A DNA stretch of 64,000 nt from Planctomycetota bacterium. GTDB taxonomy: Bacteria > Planctomycetota > SZUA-567 > H5-PLA8. Shown here in pieces: positions 1 through 8,450 of this stretch. Location: NCBI GenBank assembly GCA_027493525.1, contig JAOSKN010000003.1:434001-498000 (forward strand), read 5' to 3'. Numbering within the stretch: the first letter of the stretch is position 1; the number at the start of each line of letters is the position of its first letter. A program made the translations under genes and the position numbers. The notes under the pieces are model-generated. The model was not told the DNA's origin. It was given only the letters and a program-made list of their open reading frames with translations, and made no database searches.

Positions 1-2633
1 CGCCCTTCGTCCGGATGGAGGGCCACGATCTTCCCCTGCGTGAAAGGCAGGCCGTCCCAGTCGAAGACCAGGTTCTTGAGCGTGACGTTCCGGCATTTCC
101 AAAGTTCGATCGACGAGGCGCTGTCCTCGAACCAGATCGTGGAGCCGGCGCCGTCGAGAGTGAAATCTTCCACGTGCTGGAAGAGCAGGTACGAGCTGCC
201 GTCTTTCCTTTCGTTTTGCCAGAGCGAATTGAAGCGGTAGTTGCCTTTTTCCATCACGAATTCCTTCTGGCCCGCCTTGATGGCCGCCATGAGGTCCGCG
301 CGCAGTTTGAGGCCGGCCTCGCGTTGCCTTTCCTTCTCGGCCTCGTCCCAAGCCAGGATCTCCGGCGGATACGCGCCCTTGCCGTGTTCGAGGGACTTGA
401 GGTACTCGGTCCACGCCGCTTCGACTTTGGCTGATGGGCCGGGCCGCTCCCGCGCCGCGGCGTCGCCGGCCGACTCGATGACGTTGTCTTCCTGGAGCAC
501 GTTCGCACAGGCGGAGGTGGCGATCGGCTGATTGATGTCCAGGCCGCCCTCGGGCGCTTCGGCGCGCCGCTGGTTGACCTGGAGCAGACGGTTGCGTTCG
601 ATCTTCAGCCCGTCCACGCCCTGCGCGGCAATGCCGGCATACCAACTCCGTTCGATCTGGTTGTCGCGGATCACGATATTCCGATTGAGCGGACGTTCGA
701 TCCGCCCCTCGGGGCAGACCAGGATCGGCACCCCGTGCAGCGGGCTCGCCTCCGAGGCGCTGATGTCAAACAGCCGGTTTTTCTCGATCAGGATGTCCTT
801 TGCGAAGGTCCCGATCATCCACGCGGTGGACGGGCCGATGTTGATCCTGCAGGTCTTCTCGAAGGTATTGCCGCGGATCACGCCGCCATCGCCGGTCACG
901 TACAGCGAGCGCGCCCAACCGGAGTGAAAGAAGCAGTTCTCGATGCGGAAGTTCTTCGCCGCGGGCACGTCGTCCCACAGGATCATGTCCAGCGGCTCGA
1001 GCCTGAGCTTTTCCGAGAGGGTGATCTTGACGAAGCGAGTCGGCCCCCATGCGAAGCGGTTTCGGGCCTTCTCCTTTTCGGCCAGCCCTTCCTCTTCGTA
1101 GGCTTCCGTCTTTTCAATCTTCGCCGTACCCCGCGGCTCCAGGGTGCCGAGGGCGTAGATCGAGACCGTCGCGCCGGCTTTGATCCACAGCGGCACCGAG
1201 GCGCTGCGGTTGGCCATCACGTGCTCGGTTTCGGAGAGCGATTTGACGATGAGCGGATTGAACGACTGGATTGGGATCGAGTCGTCCATGCTGCCTTCGA
1301 AGATCGAATCTCGCACGGTGAAGCCGTCGCCGGCCTGCATGGTGAAGAGGCCGGCGCTGTTGTTGCAGGTCAGCCGCCGCGTATTGGGGCGCCGGCGCAG
1401 TTCGAGGCCCTCGTAGACCGAGCCCTTGCCGCCCACGCAGCCCGAGTACACGTCGACGATCGAATCCAGACCTGCCGCGTAGATCTTCACGTTCTGGAAC
1501 TTCATCCCGCCGCAGGCGAACAGGTTGAGGACCGCGCCGCCCCAGCGCGGCGTGAGCGAGATGGCATCGCCGACCGCGAGGCCCGACTTCGCCGGCGGCC
1601 AGTACCTTACGACGAGGCCGGACTCGTAGAGTCCGTTTCCGAGCGGCTCCACGGGCGTGTTGTCCGCGTGCCCGGCGACCCAGTCCCGCTTGATCGCGCG
1701 GCTTTTCTCGATCTCGGGATAGAAGGCGTGGAATCGAAGCAGGCCCTTGTTGTTCTCGAAGGCCTTGATCGATTCCTCGAATCCCGGGTCGCAGGTGAAG
1801 CGGATCCGCTTCTGCTCCTCGTCGATCGCCACCACGCGGCCTTGCGCGAACGGGAGCGGATCGTAGTCGAAGCTCAGGTCCTTGACCGTTACGTTCCGGC
1901 ACTTGGAGAAGCGCAACACGTTGGCGGCGCCCGAATCCAGCCACAAGGTCGCGCCGTTGCCTTTCAGCGTGAAGCCGTCCAGATCCTGCAAGTTCAAGTA
2001 GCACGGCTTTCCGCCGCCCTTGTGCGGGGGCAGCGTAAGGCGGTAATCGCCCTTGGGGATCGAGAAAGATTTCTTGCCCGTCTTGAGCGCCTCGTACAGG
2101 TCCGCGACGAGCTTCGTGCCGGCCTCGCGCTGCGCTTGTTTAAGCTCGGGCGTCCAGGCGGCGATCTCGGGGGGATAGGCCGAGTACCGTTCGTCGGAGG
2201 GCAAGAATGAGAGGTACATCCCGTGATGCTTCACCAGCGTCACGCCGAGTTTTTCGCGCCCGGACTTGCCTCCGGCCTCCCACTCGATCGTGGTGGCGAA
2301 GGCGCCTTCCCCGAACCCGTCCGGGAGCTTCGTCGCGCCGCGGAGGCTCGCGCGCCCGCCGGCGAACGCCAGGACCGGCTCGCGTAGCGGTAAGCGCTCC
2401 ACCCGACGCGCGTCTTCCACATCCGCCAGGACAAGAACCCCGGACGCCGCATTCTGGTCGGATTGAGCGCCGCCCAGCGCGTGGAGTGTAAAGTCCCAGT
2501 GGAGCGTGCGACCTGACGTAACAAAGCCGTGGACGTTGACGCTCGGCTTCGCGTCGCCCTCGGAATCCTCGGCATTACAGAGCACGGCAAGGAGACTGCA
2601 CAAAAGAATAGACGCCAAGAGCCTGGTGGACAT
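1..2633 (-). CDS. Secreted right-handed beta-helix protein with a duplicated domain; C-terminus beyond window edge
   Basis: The frame is open from ATG 2633 to the window edge, so at least 877 residues are seen and the stop is missing. CGGAG lies about 8 nt before the ATG. Residues 1-22 form a signal peptide (hydrophobic core LLASILLCSLLAVL). The body has the short repeated turns of parallel beta-helix proteins (FTLKGNGATLW, CRNVTVKDLSFDYD, NIVIRDNQI, LKIERN). The unit opening with AYPPEIAAW near residue 147 recurs near residue 749 as AYPPEILAW and stays alignable for more than 110 residues, including the CRNVT turn. Beta-helix proteins of this kind are often polysaccharide lyases or hydrolases; no catalytic residues were identified, so the substrate is unknown. 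A 491-residue frame on the opposite strand is a mirror artefact. Confidence 0.8.
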   Translation of the reverse strand, partial: MSTRLLASILLCSLLAVLCNAEDSEGDAKPSVNVHGFVTSGRTLHWDFTLHALGGAQSDQNAASGVLVLADVEDARRVERLPLREPVLAFAGGRASLRGATKLPDGFGEGAFATTIEWEAGGKSGREKLGVTLVKHHGMYLSFLPSDERYSAYPPEIAAWTPELKQAQREAGTKLVADLYEALKTGKKSFSIPKGDYRLTLPPHKGGGKPCYLNLQDLDGFTLKGNGATLWLDSGAANVLRFSKCRNVTVKDLSFDYDPLPFAQGRVVAIDEEQKRIRFTCDPGFEESIKAFENNKGLLRFHAFYPEIEKSRAIKRDWVAGHADNTPVEPLGNGLYESGLVVRYWPPAKSGLAVGDAISLTPRWGGAVLNLFACGGMKFQNVKIYAAGLDSIVDVYSGCVGGKGSVYEGLELRRRPNTRRLTCNNSAGLFTMQAGDGFTVRDSIFEGSMDDSIPIQSFNPLIVKSLSETEHVMANRSASVPLWIKAGATVSIYALGTLEPRGTAKIEKTEAYEEEGLAEKEKARNRFAWGPTRFVKITLSEKLRLEPLDMILWDDVPAAKNFRIENCFFHSGWARSLYVTGDGGVIRGNTFEKTCRINIGPSTAWMIGTFAKDILIEKNRLFDISASEASPLHGVPILVCPEGRIERPLNRNIVIRDNQIERSWYAGIAAQGVDGLKIERNRLLQVNQRRAEAPEGGLDINQPIATSACANVLQEDNVIESAGDAAARERPGPSAKVEAAWTEYLKSLEHGKGAYPPEILAWDEAEKERQREAGLKLRADLMAAIKAGQKEFVMEKGNYRFNSLWQNERKDGSSYLLFQHVEDFTLDGAGSTIWFEDSASSIELWKCRNVTLKNLVFDWDGLPFTQGKIVALHPDEG

Positions 2634-2875
2634 GAATATGCTCCGACCGATTCGATGCCTTGCGATTCCCGAAAACCGCTGCGCATGGCAACCTGGTACA
2701 CATACAACCGCGCTCACGTGCACGAAGGCATGGACTCGGGACAGGTATTCCCTGGATTTTTCAAAGGCGACGCATGAATTTCATGCTTTCGCGCCAGCGG
2801 GCATCAGCTCCGAATGGCCCGAACAACCGCGTCTTGCTGGGTATTTACTCTCTCGCTGCGCCCGCCGATCCTGCT

Positions 2876-3991
2876 TCAACTCGCGGGTCCATCGAGGGGA
2901 AGAACCTGCGACCAATCCTCGAGCTGGGCGAAACCCGAAAGCAAGCCGCGACCGCAAGCGCGGAAATAGTCAAACCCAACCCCTGCCGTGGTGACTTCGA
3001 TGCGAAACGTCAGGGCGTTGAATCTATCCAGGAGGTAATGTCTGGCGTTGCCCGGATACCATACTTTTTCGGGAAGCACGGCTTTTGAGTTGGGCACTTC
3101 CGCGGCGAGGGTCTCCAGGACGCGCCACGCCCAGGCCTTGCGTTCCGGCGAGAGCCGCCGGGCGCCCGAGGTCTCGATGGCCTCCAGTTCGGAATACGGC
3201 TTGGCCGCTTCGTAGGCGTGGAGGGGAAACACGAGGCCCAGGCGCCGTTCCCGGATGCTGGACTCGATCATCTCGGACATGGCCGCCAGTTCTGGAGGCC
3301 GTTTCGCGTCGCCCCATGCGGCGCCGAGGTAGAGATGTTCATTTTGCGGCGTGATGTAGGAGTGGCTCTCGCGGGTCGCACTGTAGGGTGAAAGGAGCGG
3401 GACCAGTCGGCAGCAGCCTTTGCACAGGACCTTTTCGCGGAGCGCCGCGTCGGCGTGTAGCGCGCGAATCATCGCGTCGGCCGTCCAAATGGAGGAGGTT
3501 TCCCACGCATCCTCACCGGCGACGAAGTAGTGAATGAGCGGGCTGTCCGGGTCTCCCAGCTCAAACATCGGGAAAGCGCGCCCATCGCGTCTCACCTGGC
3601 GCCAACGCCCGTGGGGACAGGCGGAGGTTTCGCAGAGCAGCGCGTCCAGCGCATCGCGCCCGTACGGATAGCGGTTGGCTACGCGAACGACCCCGCCGGA
3701 CACGGGGATCACGGCCTCGTACTCGAACTCTGCGCCGGACGGTTCCAGCGGATACGTGGAGTAAGCGCCAAAATCCCTGCCGGCCACCACGCCCTGGGCG
3801 CTCAGGTGCCGCGCGCCTTTCCGGTCCAGCCGCAAGCGTACTCGAAGGGCAGGGTGCTCGGTCTCGACCTCGAAGAAGAAGACGTGTCCCTCGCCGACCT
3901 TCCGGGGACCGGTGAAGTCGAATCGAATCAGGTTGCCCTCGATATCGCAGGGCTGCATGCAGCCGCCGTCGAAGGCCGTACGGATGTTCAT
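2876..3991 (-). CDS. M14 (zinc carboxypeptidase)-like protein with altered zinc motif
   Basis: The protein has 371 residues and no signal peptide. The layout resembles M14 metallocarboxypeptidases: a beta-rich N-terminal domain (about 1-105), then the region around GEDAWETSS (159-167), where the family has HxxE. Here the first ligand is Asp161 and Glu164 is kept. A segment with SPYSAT and GAAWGD...PPEL matches the family's middle region, FPLHAY gives His258 as third ligand, and FRIEV gives Glu332 at the catalytic glutamate position. Family assignment is from motif order only. The His-to-Asp change could mean altered metal binding or lost catalysis. The start lies 20 bp after the stop of the HEAT-VWA gene on the same strand, so the two are probably co-transcribed. 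Confidence 0.55.
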   Translation of the reverse strand: MNIRTAFDGGCMQPCDIEGNLIRFDFTGPRKVGEGHVFFFEVETEHPALRVRLRLDRKGARHLSAQGVVAGRDFGAYSTYPLEPSGAEFEYEAVIPVSGGVVRVANRYPYGRDALDALLCETSACPHGRWRQVRRDGRAFPMFELGDPDSPLIHYFVAGEDAWETSSIWTADAMIRALHADAALREKVLCKGCCRLVPLLSPYSATRESHSYITPQNEHLYLGAAWGDAKRPPELAAMSEMIESSIRERRLGLVFPLHAYEAAKPYSELEAIETSGARRLSPERKAWAWRVLETLAAEVPNSKAVLPEKVWYPGNARHYLLDRFNALTFRIEVTTAGVGFDYFRACGRGLLSGFAQLEDWSQVLPLDGPAS

Positions 3992-4010
3992 GGCAGGCCA
4001 GGCTCGCGGC

Positions 4011-5396
4011 TCAGTTCACTTCCTTGTAGACCCCGTCGTTGTCCTTGGCGATGCCTTCCAGGAAGGCTTTCATGCTGTCCGCGCCCTGCTCGGCCGGGTC
4101 GCCCGGCGCGCGGGTGTAGACGCCGATGGTGTTGATGCGGACTTTCAGGGTCTGGTTGATGAACTCGATCCGCTTGCGGATGTCCGTGTTGCCCTTGGGT
4201 AACTGGGCGATGCTGGTGACGTTGGAGTGCCGCATCGGCTGCGGCGCGCCGTCGGAAAGTAGGAAGACCGTCTCGACGCCGTTGACTAGGGAGACCTCGC
4301 GCAGCGCTTCCTCCAACGCCCACGTCGTCTCGGTCCCGCCGCCCGGGCGGGCCTCGTCGAGGAAGTCCTTGGCGAGCTTCTTGTTCGCCGCGCTGGCCGG
4401 GACCAGGACGGGGTTGTTCATCCAGCGCTTCACCGCGTTGCTGTAGAGAATAATGTTGAAGAGCGTCTTGTCGCCGAGCCGCTCCACCAGATCCTTCAAT
4501 TGCGTCTTGGCCCGTTCCAGGCGGTTCGGGTCGCCGCCGAGCTGCATCGAGCCCGAGATGTCGACGATGAAGACGACGCGGTTCTCGACGATGGGAATTT
4601 CGTAGTACGTCACCTCCTCCTCGGCCGGCCCCGACTTCTGTTCCAGCTCGTAGTTGAAGACCGGCGCGATCGTGTTGGGCTTGGTGAAGGTCGCCTTGTT
4701 CTTCTCCCACCAGCCCGCCCAAGTCCCGGCGTCCTGGGTGAAGTTCTGACCGGTGATGGCGCGCAGCGCCGCGACGGCCTCGAAGCGCATGCGGCTGCCC
4801 TTCAACTCCCGGAGGTACTCGATCAGCGGTTCGACCGCGCGGGGATCCCCGATCTGCGCCAGGGCGCGGGAACTGGCGATCTGCAGCGCGACGATGTTCG
4901 TGGGCTTCAGTTGCTTAAGGATCTCTTCGAGCCCGTCCGCGCATTTGTGCGCGCCCAGCAGTTCCATGCAGGCCACCTGCACCTGGAAGTCGCGCGTGGA
5001 CTTCAGGAGCTGAATCGCCGCCTGGTCCACGTCGGAACTCGCCGGATGTTCCTTCAGGCCCAGCGCCACGACCATCTGCGCCATCGGGTCCATCCCGCGC
5101 AGCGCCATGACGAAGACCTTCTCGGCCTCGGGCGAGCGCATCCGGCCCACGCTGGCCTGGGCCTCGGCGAGCAGTTCCTCCCACTCGCGGCAGGCGTGGC
5201 GGTTCTTGAAGAACTGCCGCACGCTCCCCACCGCCTGCCCCAGCGCCCCGCAGAGCACGTTCGCGCCCTGCGCGTTGTCGTGCTGCGTCGCGTCGGCGAT
5301 CTGCTTGCGCAGCGGATCGGCCGCGCTCCCCGCCCGGGCCGGCGGCGCCGCCGCAAGCAGCACGGCGAGGGATAGCACGGCAAGTGTGCGATTCAT
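4011..5396 (-). CDS. Secreted HEAT-repeat and von Willebrand factor A protein
   Basis: ATG 5396 is preferred over an in-frame start 51 nt upstream because it begins a signal peptide (MNRTLAVLSLAVLLAAAPPARA) and is preceded by GGGGAA. The mature protein has about 100-220 as HEAT-like helical repeats (for example RALAQIGDPRAVEPLIEYL), a WWEKNK segment, then a VWA domain from about residue 265 with an intact MIDAS (VDISGSM) and the later LLSDGAP strand. The expected role is metal-dependent protein binding in the cell envelope; HEAT repeats suggest a scaffold. It heads a likely two-gene unit with the M14-like gene and is divergent from the M20 peptidase gene across 176 bp. Confidence 0.85.
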   Translation of the reverse strand: MNRTLAVLSLAVLLAAAPPARAGSAADPLRKQIADATQHDNAQGANVLCGALGQAVGSVRQFFKNRHACREWEELLAEAQASVGRMRSPEAEKVFVMALRGMDPMAQMVVALGLKEHPASSDVDQAAIQLLKSTRDFQVQVACMELLGAHKCADGLEEILKQLKPTNIVALQIASSRALAQIGDPRAVEPLIEYLRELKGSRMRFEAVAALRAITGQNFTQDAGTWAGWWEKNKATFTKPNTIAPVFNYELEQKSGPAEEEVTYYEIPIVENRVVFIVDISGSMQLGGDPNRLERAKTQLKDLVERLGDKTLFNIILYSNAVKRWMNNPVLVPASAANKKLAKDFLDEARPGGGTETTWALEEALREVSLVNGVETVFLLSDGAPQPMRHSNVTSIAQLPKGNTDIRKRIEFINQTLKVRINTIGVYTRAPGDPAEQGADSMKAFLEGIAKDNDGVYKEVN

Positions 5397-5572
5397 GACA
5401 GTTCCCCAAAGGCTCGACGGCGTAGTGTAAGGTGTGTCGCGGTCCACGTCTAAAGTCAGACCCGCTCACCGCACCTGCCGTGCCTGTTTTGTGACGTATT
5501 CGCGCGCTTCTTTGTTCGTGGGGGCTTGACGAAGCCGCCCTCTACCCGGATAAAAGGCCCCCGAAGGACATT

Positions 5573-6859
5573 GTGCATTCGGAGGACGGTCACCTCGTGC
5601 CTACCCCGACGCTTCAGCCGCCTCCCGGCATGCTGGCGCCCTTGGCAAGGCACACCGTCCACGACCTGCGGGCTCGTCCGGACTTGCAACCCCTTTGGCA
5701 GGCAGTCGGTTGCTCGGAGCTTGAACTGGCCGAACAGGCTGCCGCGCTTTGCCGGATTCCCGCCCCCACGTACCAAGAGGAGCAACGGGGTGATTTTGTT
5801 GCCCGCTTTCTTGGCGGCCTGGGCGGGTGGCCAGTCGAATGCGACGAAGTCGGTAACCGCTGGATTCGCCTTCGCGGTAGCCGCGGTCCCGGACCTAGCG
5901 TGCTTCTTTCGGCGCACCTGGATACCGTCTTTCCGCCAAGCACGTCGTGCGAAGTTCGCCAGGAAGACGGCCATTGGATCGGACCGGGGATCGGCGACAA
6001 CTGCACGGGCATGAGCATTCTGATGACCGCGGCGCGATTGCTCGTGGCGCATGGCTGCCCGTTCGCCGGCGAACTGATCGTGGCCGCGAACGTGGGCGAA
6101 GAAGGCTTGGGCAACCTCTACGGCATGCGCGCGCTCTGCCAGCGCCTCGGCGCGGAACTCGATGCGGCCTTGGCGCTCGACGGCGGGTTGGGGCATATCG
6201 TTGGGGCGGCCGTAGGCTCAATCCGCTACCGGATCCGGGTCAAGGGGCCGGGCGGGCATTCGTGGTCGGACTTCGGGAAGCCCAGCGCGCTCCACCATCT
6301 CGCGCGGATCGCCGCCGAACTCGCGCGCCTTGAGATGCCCGCGCAGCCGCGGAGCACCTTCAACATCGGCGTGATCCAGGGCGGGACCAGCATCAACACC
6401 ATCGCCCCCGAGGCCGAGCTGCAATTGGACCTGCGCTCGGTGGACCCCGATACGCTCCAGGTGATCGACGCCCGCGCCCGAGCGGCCGTCCACGCCGTCC
6501 CGTGTCCATCCGAACTGAGCGTGGAACTAGAGGAACTCGGCCGCCGTCCCGCGGGCGACCCCGACCTGACCACCGATTGGGTCGATGTGGGGCGTGCGGT
6601 CTGGGAAGCGCTGGGCATTCCGGTGAAGATCACCGCCAGCAGCACCGACGCCAACATTCCGCTCTCGTTGGGCCTCCGCGCCTCGACCATCGGCACCCAC
6701 CGCGGCGGCGGGGCGCATACCGAGAACGAGTGGATCGACCCGCAAAGCCTCCCCAAGGGGCTCGAGGCCGTCCTCCTGGCGGTTCTTGCAGGGCTGGCTA
6801 TCTTCCCAGCCGAAGCCGGCGCGCATGGCGAGGTCAGTGAAGCGGCGGGAGACGATTGA
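5573..6859 (+). CDS. M20-family metallopeptidase (PepT/ArgE-like)
   Basis: The 428-residue protein carries the M20 di-zinc set: SAHLDTVFP (His115, Asp117), GIGDNCTGM (Asp142), GEEGLGN (general-base Glu176 and ligand Glu177), ALDGG (Asp203) and a late His in GGGAHTENEW. The dimerisation insert is recognisable from VKGPGGHSW to QLDLRSVDP. The likely reaction is hydrolysis of a peptide or acyl-amino acid in the cytoplasm; specificity cannot be read. GTG 5573 follows GAAGGA by about 5 nt. A second GTG at 5597, after GGAGG with wider spacing, is an alternative start. The gene stands alone, with a repeat-rich gap downstream. Confidence 0.88.
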   Translation: MHSEDGHLVPTPTLQPPPGMLAPLARHTVHDLRARPDLQPLWQAVGCSELELAEQAAALCRIPAPTYQEEQRGDFVARFLGGLGGWPVECDEVGNRWIRLRGSRGPGPSVLLSAHLDTVFPPSTSCEVRQEDGHWIGPGIGDNCTGMSILMTAARLLVAHGCPFAGELIVAANVGEEGLGNLYGMRALCQRLGAELDAALALDGGLGHIVGAAVGSIRYRIRVKGPGGHSWSDFGKPSALHHLARIAAELARLEMPAQPRSTFNIGVIQGGTSINTIAPEAELQLDLRSVDPDTLQVIDARARAAVHAVPCPSELSVELEELGRRPAGDPDLTTDWVDVGRAVWEALGIPVKITASSTDANIPLSLGLRASTIGTHRGGGAHTENEWIDPQSLPKGLEAVLLAVLAGLAIFPAEAGAHGEVSEAAGDD

Positions 6860-6870
6860 GAGCCTGTAGT

Positions 6871-6912
6871 CAGTGAACAGTGAACAGTGGACAGCAAACA
6901 GCAAACACTAAG
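6871..6912. repeat. Six heptanucleotide repeats
   Basis: Six consecutive 7-mers read CAGTGAA, CAGTGAA, CAGTGGA, CAGCAAA, CAGCAAA, CACTAAG. The strict 7-base period starts 12 nt after the M20 peptidase stop, and its last unit forms the outer edge of the 55-bp inverted repeat that follows. It resembles the short tandem heptamer repeats (STRR) described in cyanobacteria, but the sequence is different. Confidence 0.85.
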
Positions 6913-7078
6913 TACCGAACCGCAGAAGTAACTGGCCCAATGCGCCGGGCATTTTGTCCCGGATCGAGGCGCGTAGAGGGAGCAAATTGGGACGAAGATC
7001 TGTGACCGAGACGCAACGAAGAGCCGGGGCAAAAGGCCCGGCGCCGTGGGTCAGGAACTTCCGCGGCGCGGTACTTAG
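6908..7078. repeat. 55-bp imperfect inverted repeat with 61-nt spacer
   Basis: The left arm (6908-6962) and the reverse complement of the right arm (7024-7078) match at 45 of 55 positions without gaps. Both start CTAAGTACCG and end in CCCGG. The spacer 6963-7023 has no reading frame of note. The transcript could form a long hairpin; a MITE, a REP-type element or a structured 5' region of the zinc-ribbon gene (ATG 7163) are all possible. With the heptamer array it fills most of the 303-bp gap 6860-7162, which has no gene. Confidence 0.8.
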
Positions 7079-7162
7079 GCTTCCGCCTGTATTTTATGCA
7101 TGCCTCTGGCGGCCCATCCATTAGTATCGTTGCGGCGTTTCTCGGTTCGCAGGAAGCGCATT

Positions 7163-8404
7163 ATGCAGATCCTCTTTTGTCATGCGTGCGGCGTACGCAT
7201 CGTTGAACCCGTGCCGCCCGGCACGCCGGAACACGAGATGTTCTGCGCGGGTTGCGCGGCCAAGCGCCAGACCGCCGCGCCGACACAGCCGTCTTCCGGT
7301 GTGCGTCCGCGCCAATCGGAGCGCCCCGGCGCGCTCCCGACCGGGCGGCGCGCGGCCAAGGAGGCTTCGAGGCCCCGCCCTGGCGCGGAGTCGAGGGCCG
7401 GATTGATCGTTTGCGCGGCCGGCGTGGCGTTGCTGCTGCTGGGGCTGGCCCTGGTGTTTGGCGGGAACAAGGAACGTACGGCTAGATCCGCGCAAGGCCC
7501 GGCGCCGGCGGAAGAGTCAAAACGAGATGCCGCCGCGCCCGAGCCGCCCCAGGTCGAGCACAGGGAACGGGTCGCCCCGCCGCAGCTCGCGCCGTCCCGC
7601 CCGGCCAAGCCGAATCCGTCCGCCGAGGATCTCGCGCGCGACGCGTTCGAACTGCTCGAGCGTTTTGAAGGCCTGGCGCCCGACGACACGGCGGGCCGCC
7701 TCGCGCGAATCGACGCCTTCCTGGCCCGCCACGGCGATACGATTGTCGCCGCGCGGGCGAGACGCCTGGCCGGCGAATTGTCCAAGCCTCTTCCTGAGAA
7801 CCCTCCCCCTGCTCAAACCGCCGACATGCCCTTGCCGGCCCCTGTAACGGAACCTGAGACGCAGCCGCCGGCGCCGCGGACGAGCGGTCACTTGGTTATT
7901 GGCAGCGACTTCGAAGCCGGCGTTCAAGGCTCAGAAGGAACCGGAATGGTGGAAGCGAACGGCCCTCCCGGTTCCCGCGGCAAGGTCCTCCGCCTTACCG
8001 GCAAAGAGAACGGAATTAAGGGCGGCCTCTTCGCCTGGATGTACCCGCAGGGCACGCCGCAGCGCCAAAACAAGGTTCTCTTCGTCACGCCGGAAGGCGG
8101 CCGAGTGCGCTTCCGGTACTTCTCACCCAACGCGGAAGGGGGCAAGATCGTCTGCGAGGAGTCGGGCACCGAGAAACCGTTTCAACTGGAATTCGCCGTG
8201 CGGAAAGGCGAGTGGACCCAGGTGGACGTGCCCCTGGGCGACCTGAAGGTGAAGGACAAGCCCCTCGCTGCCGGCTCGAAGATCCTCGAATTGTACGTGC
8301 GCCTGTACGGATCGAAGGTCGAGGGTTTCATCGACGACCTGGAGGTGACGAGTCCCGTCGCGGAGGCCACGGTGCGCCCGAGCGCGGTCGCGTTCGGGCC
8401 TTGA
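7163..8404 (+). CDS. Zinc-ribbon, single-pass membrane protein with C-terminal jelly-roll-like domain
   Basis: ATG 7163 has AGGAAG 6 nt upstream and removes an unsupported 21-residue extension. The 413-residue protein begins with a zinc ribbon (Cys6, Cys9, Cys28, Cys31), followed by a basic linker, one transmembrane helix at about 79-101 (GLIVCAAGVALLLLGLALVF), a Pro/Ala-rich stretch with a short helical segment, and a C-terminal beta domain (about 265-400) ending GSKVEGFIDDLEV, which looks like a carbohydrate-binding or lamin-type jelly roll. The zinc ribbon would be cytoplasmic and the beta domain extracytoplasmic. It precedes the FHA kinase by 46 bp, so it may be a sensor or substrate of that kinase; this is inferred from position. 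Confidence 0.75.
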   Translation: MQILFCHACGVRIVEPVPPGTPEHEMFCAGCAAKRQTAAPTQPSSGVRPRQSERPGALPTGRRAAKEASRPRPGAESRAGLIVCAAGVALLLLGLALVFGGNKERTARSAQGPAPAEESKRDAAAPEPPQVEHRERVAPPQLAPSRPAKPNPSAEDLARDAFELLERFEGLAPDDTAGRLARIDAFLARHGDTIVAARARRLAGELSKPLPENPPPAQTADMPLPAPVTEPETQPPAPRTSGHLVIGSDFEAGVQGSEGTGMVEANGPPGSRGKVLRLTGKENGIKGGLFAWMYPQGTPQRQNKVLFVTPEGGRVRFRYFSPNAEGGKIVCEESGTEKPFQLEFAVRKGEWTQVDVPLGDLKVKDKPLAAGSKILELYVRLYGSKVEGFIDDLEVTSPVAEATVRPSAVAFGP

Positions 8405-8450
8405 GCGGACTCGTACGGGCCGGCGGTTCCAGGGGGGAGGGCGCGAGCGC

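Noticed and set aside
735..2210. A 491-residue open frame on the plus strand
   Set aside because: It mirrors the beta-helix gene, has no recognisable motif and is rich in Arg, His, Asp and Val as expected of an antisense frame in GC-rich DNA.
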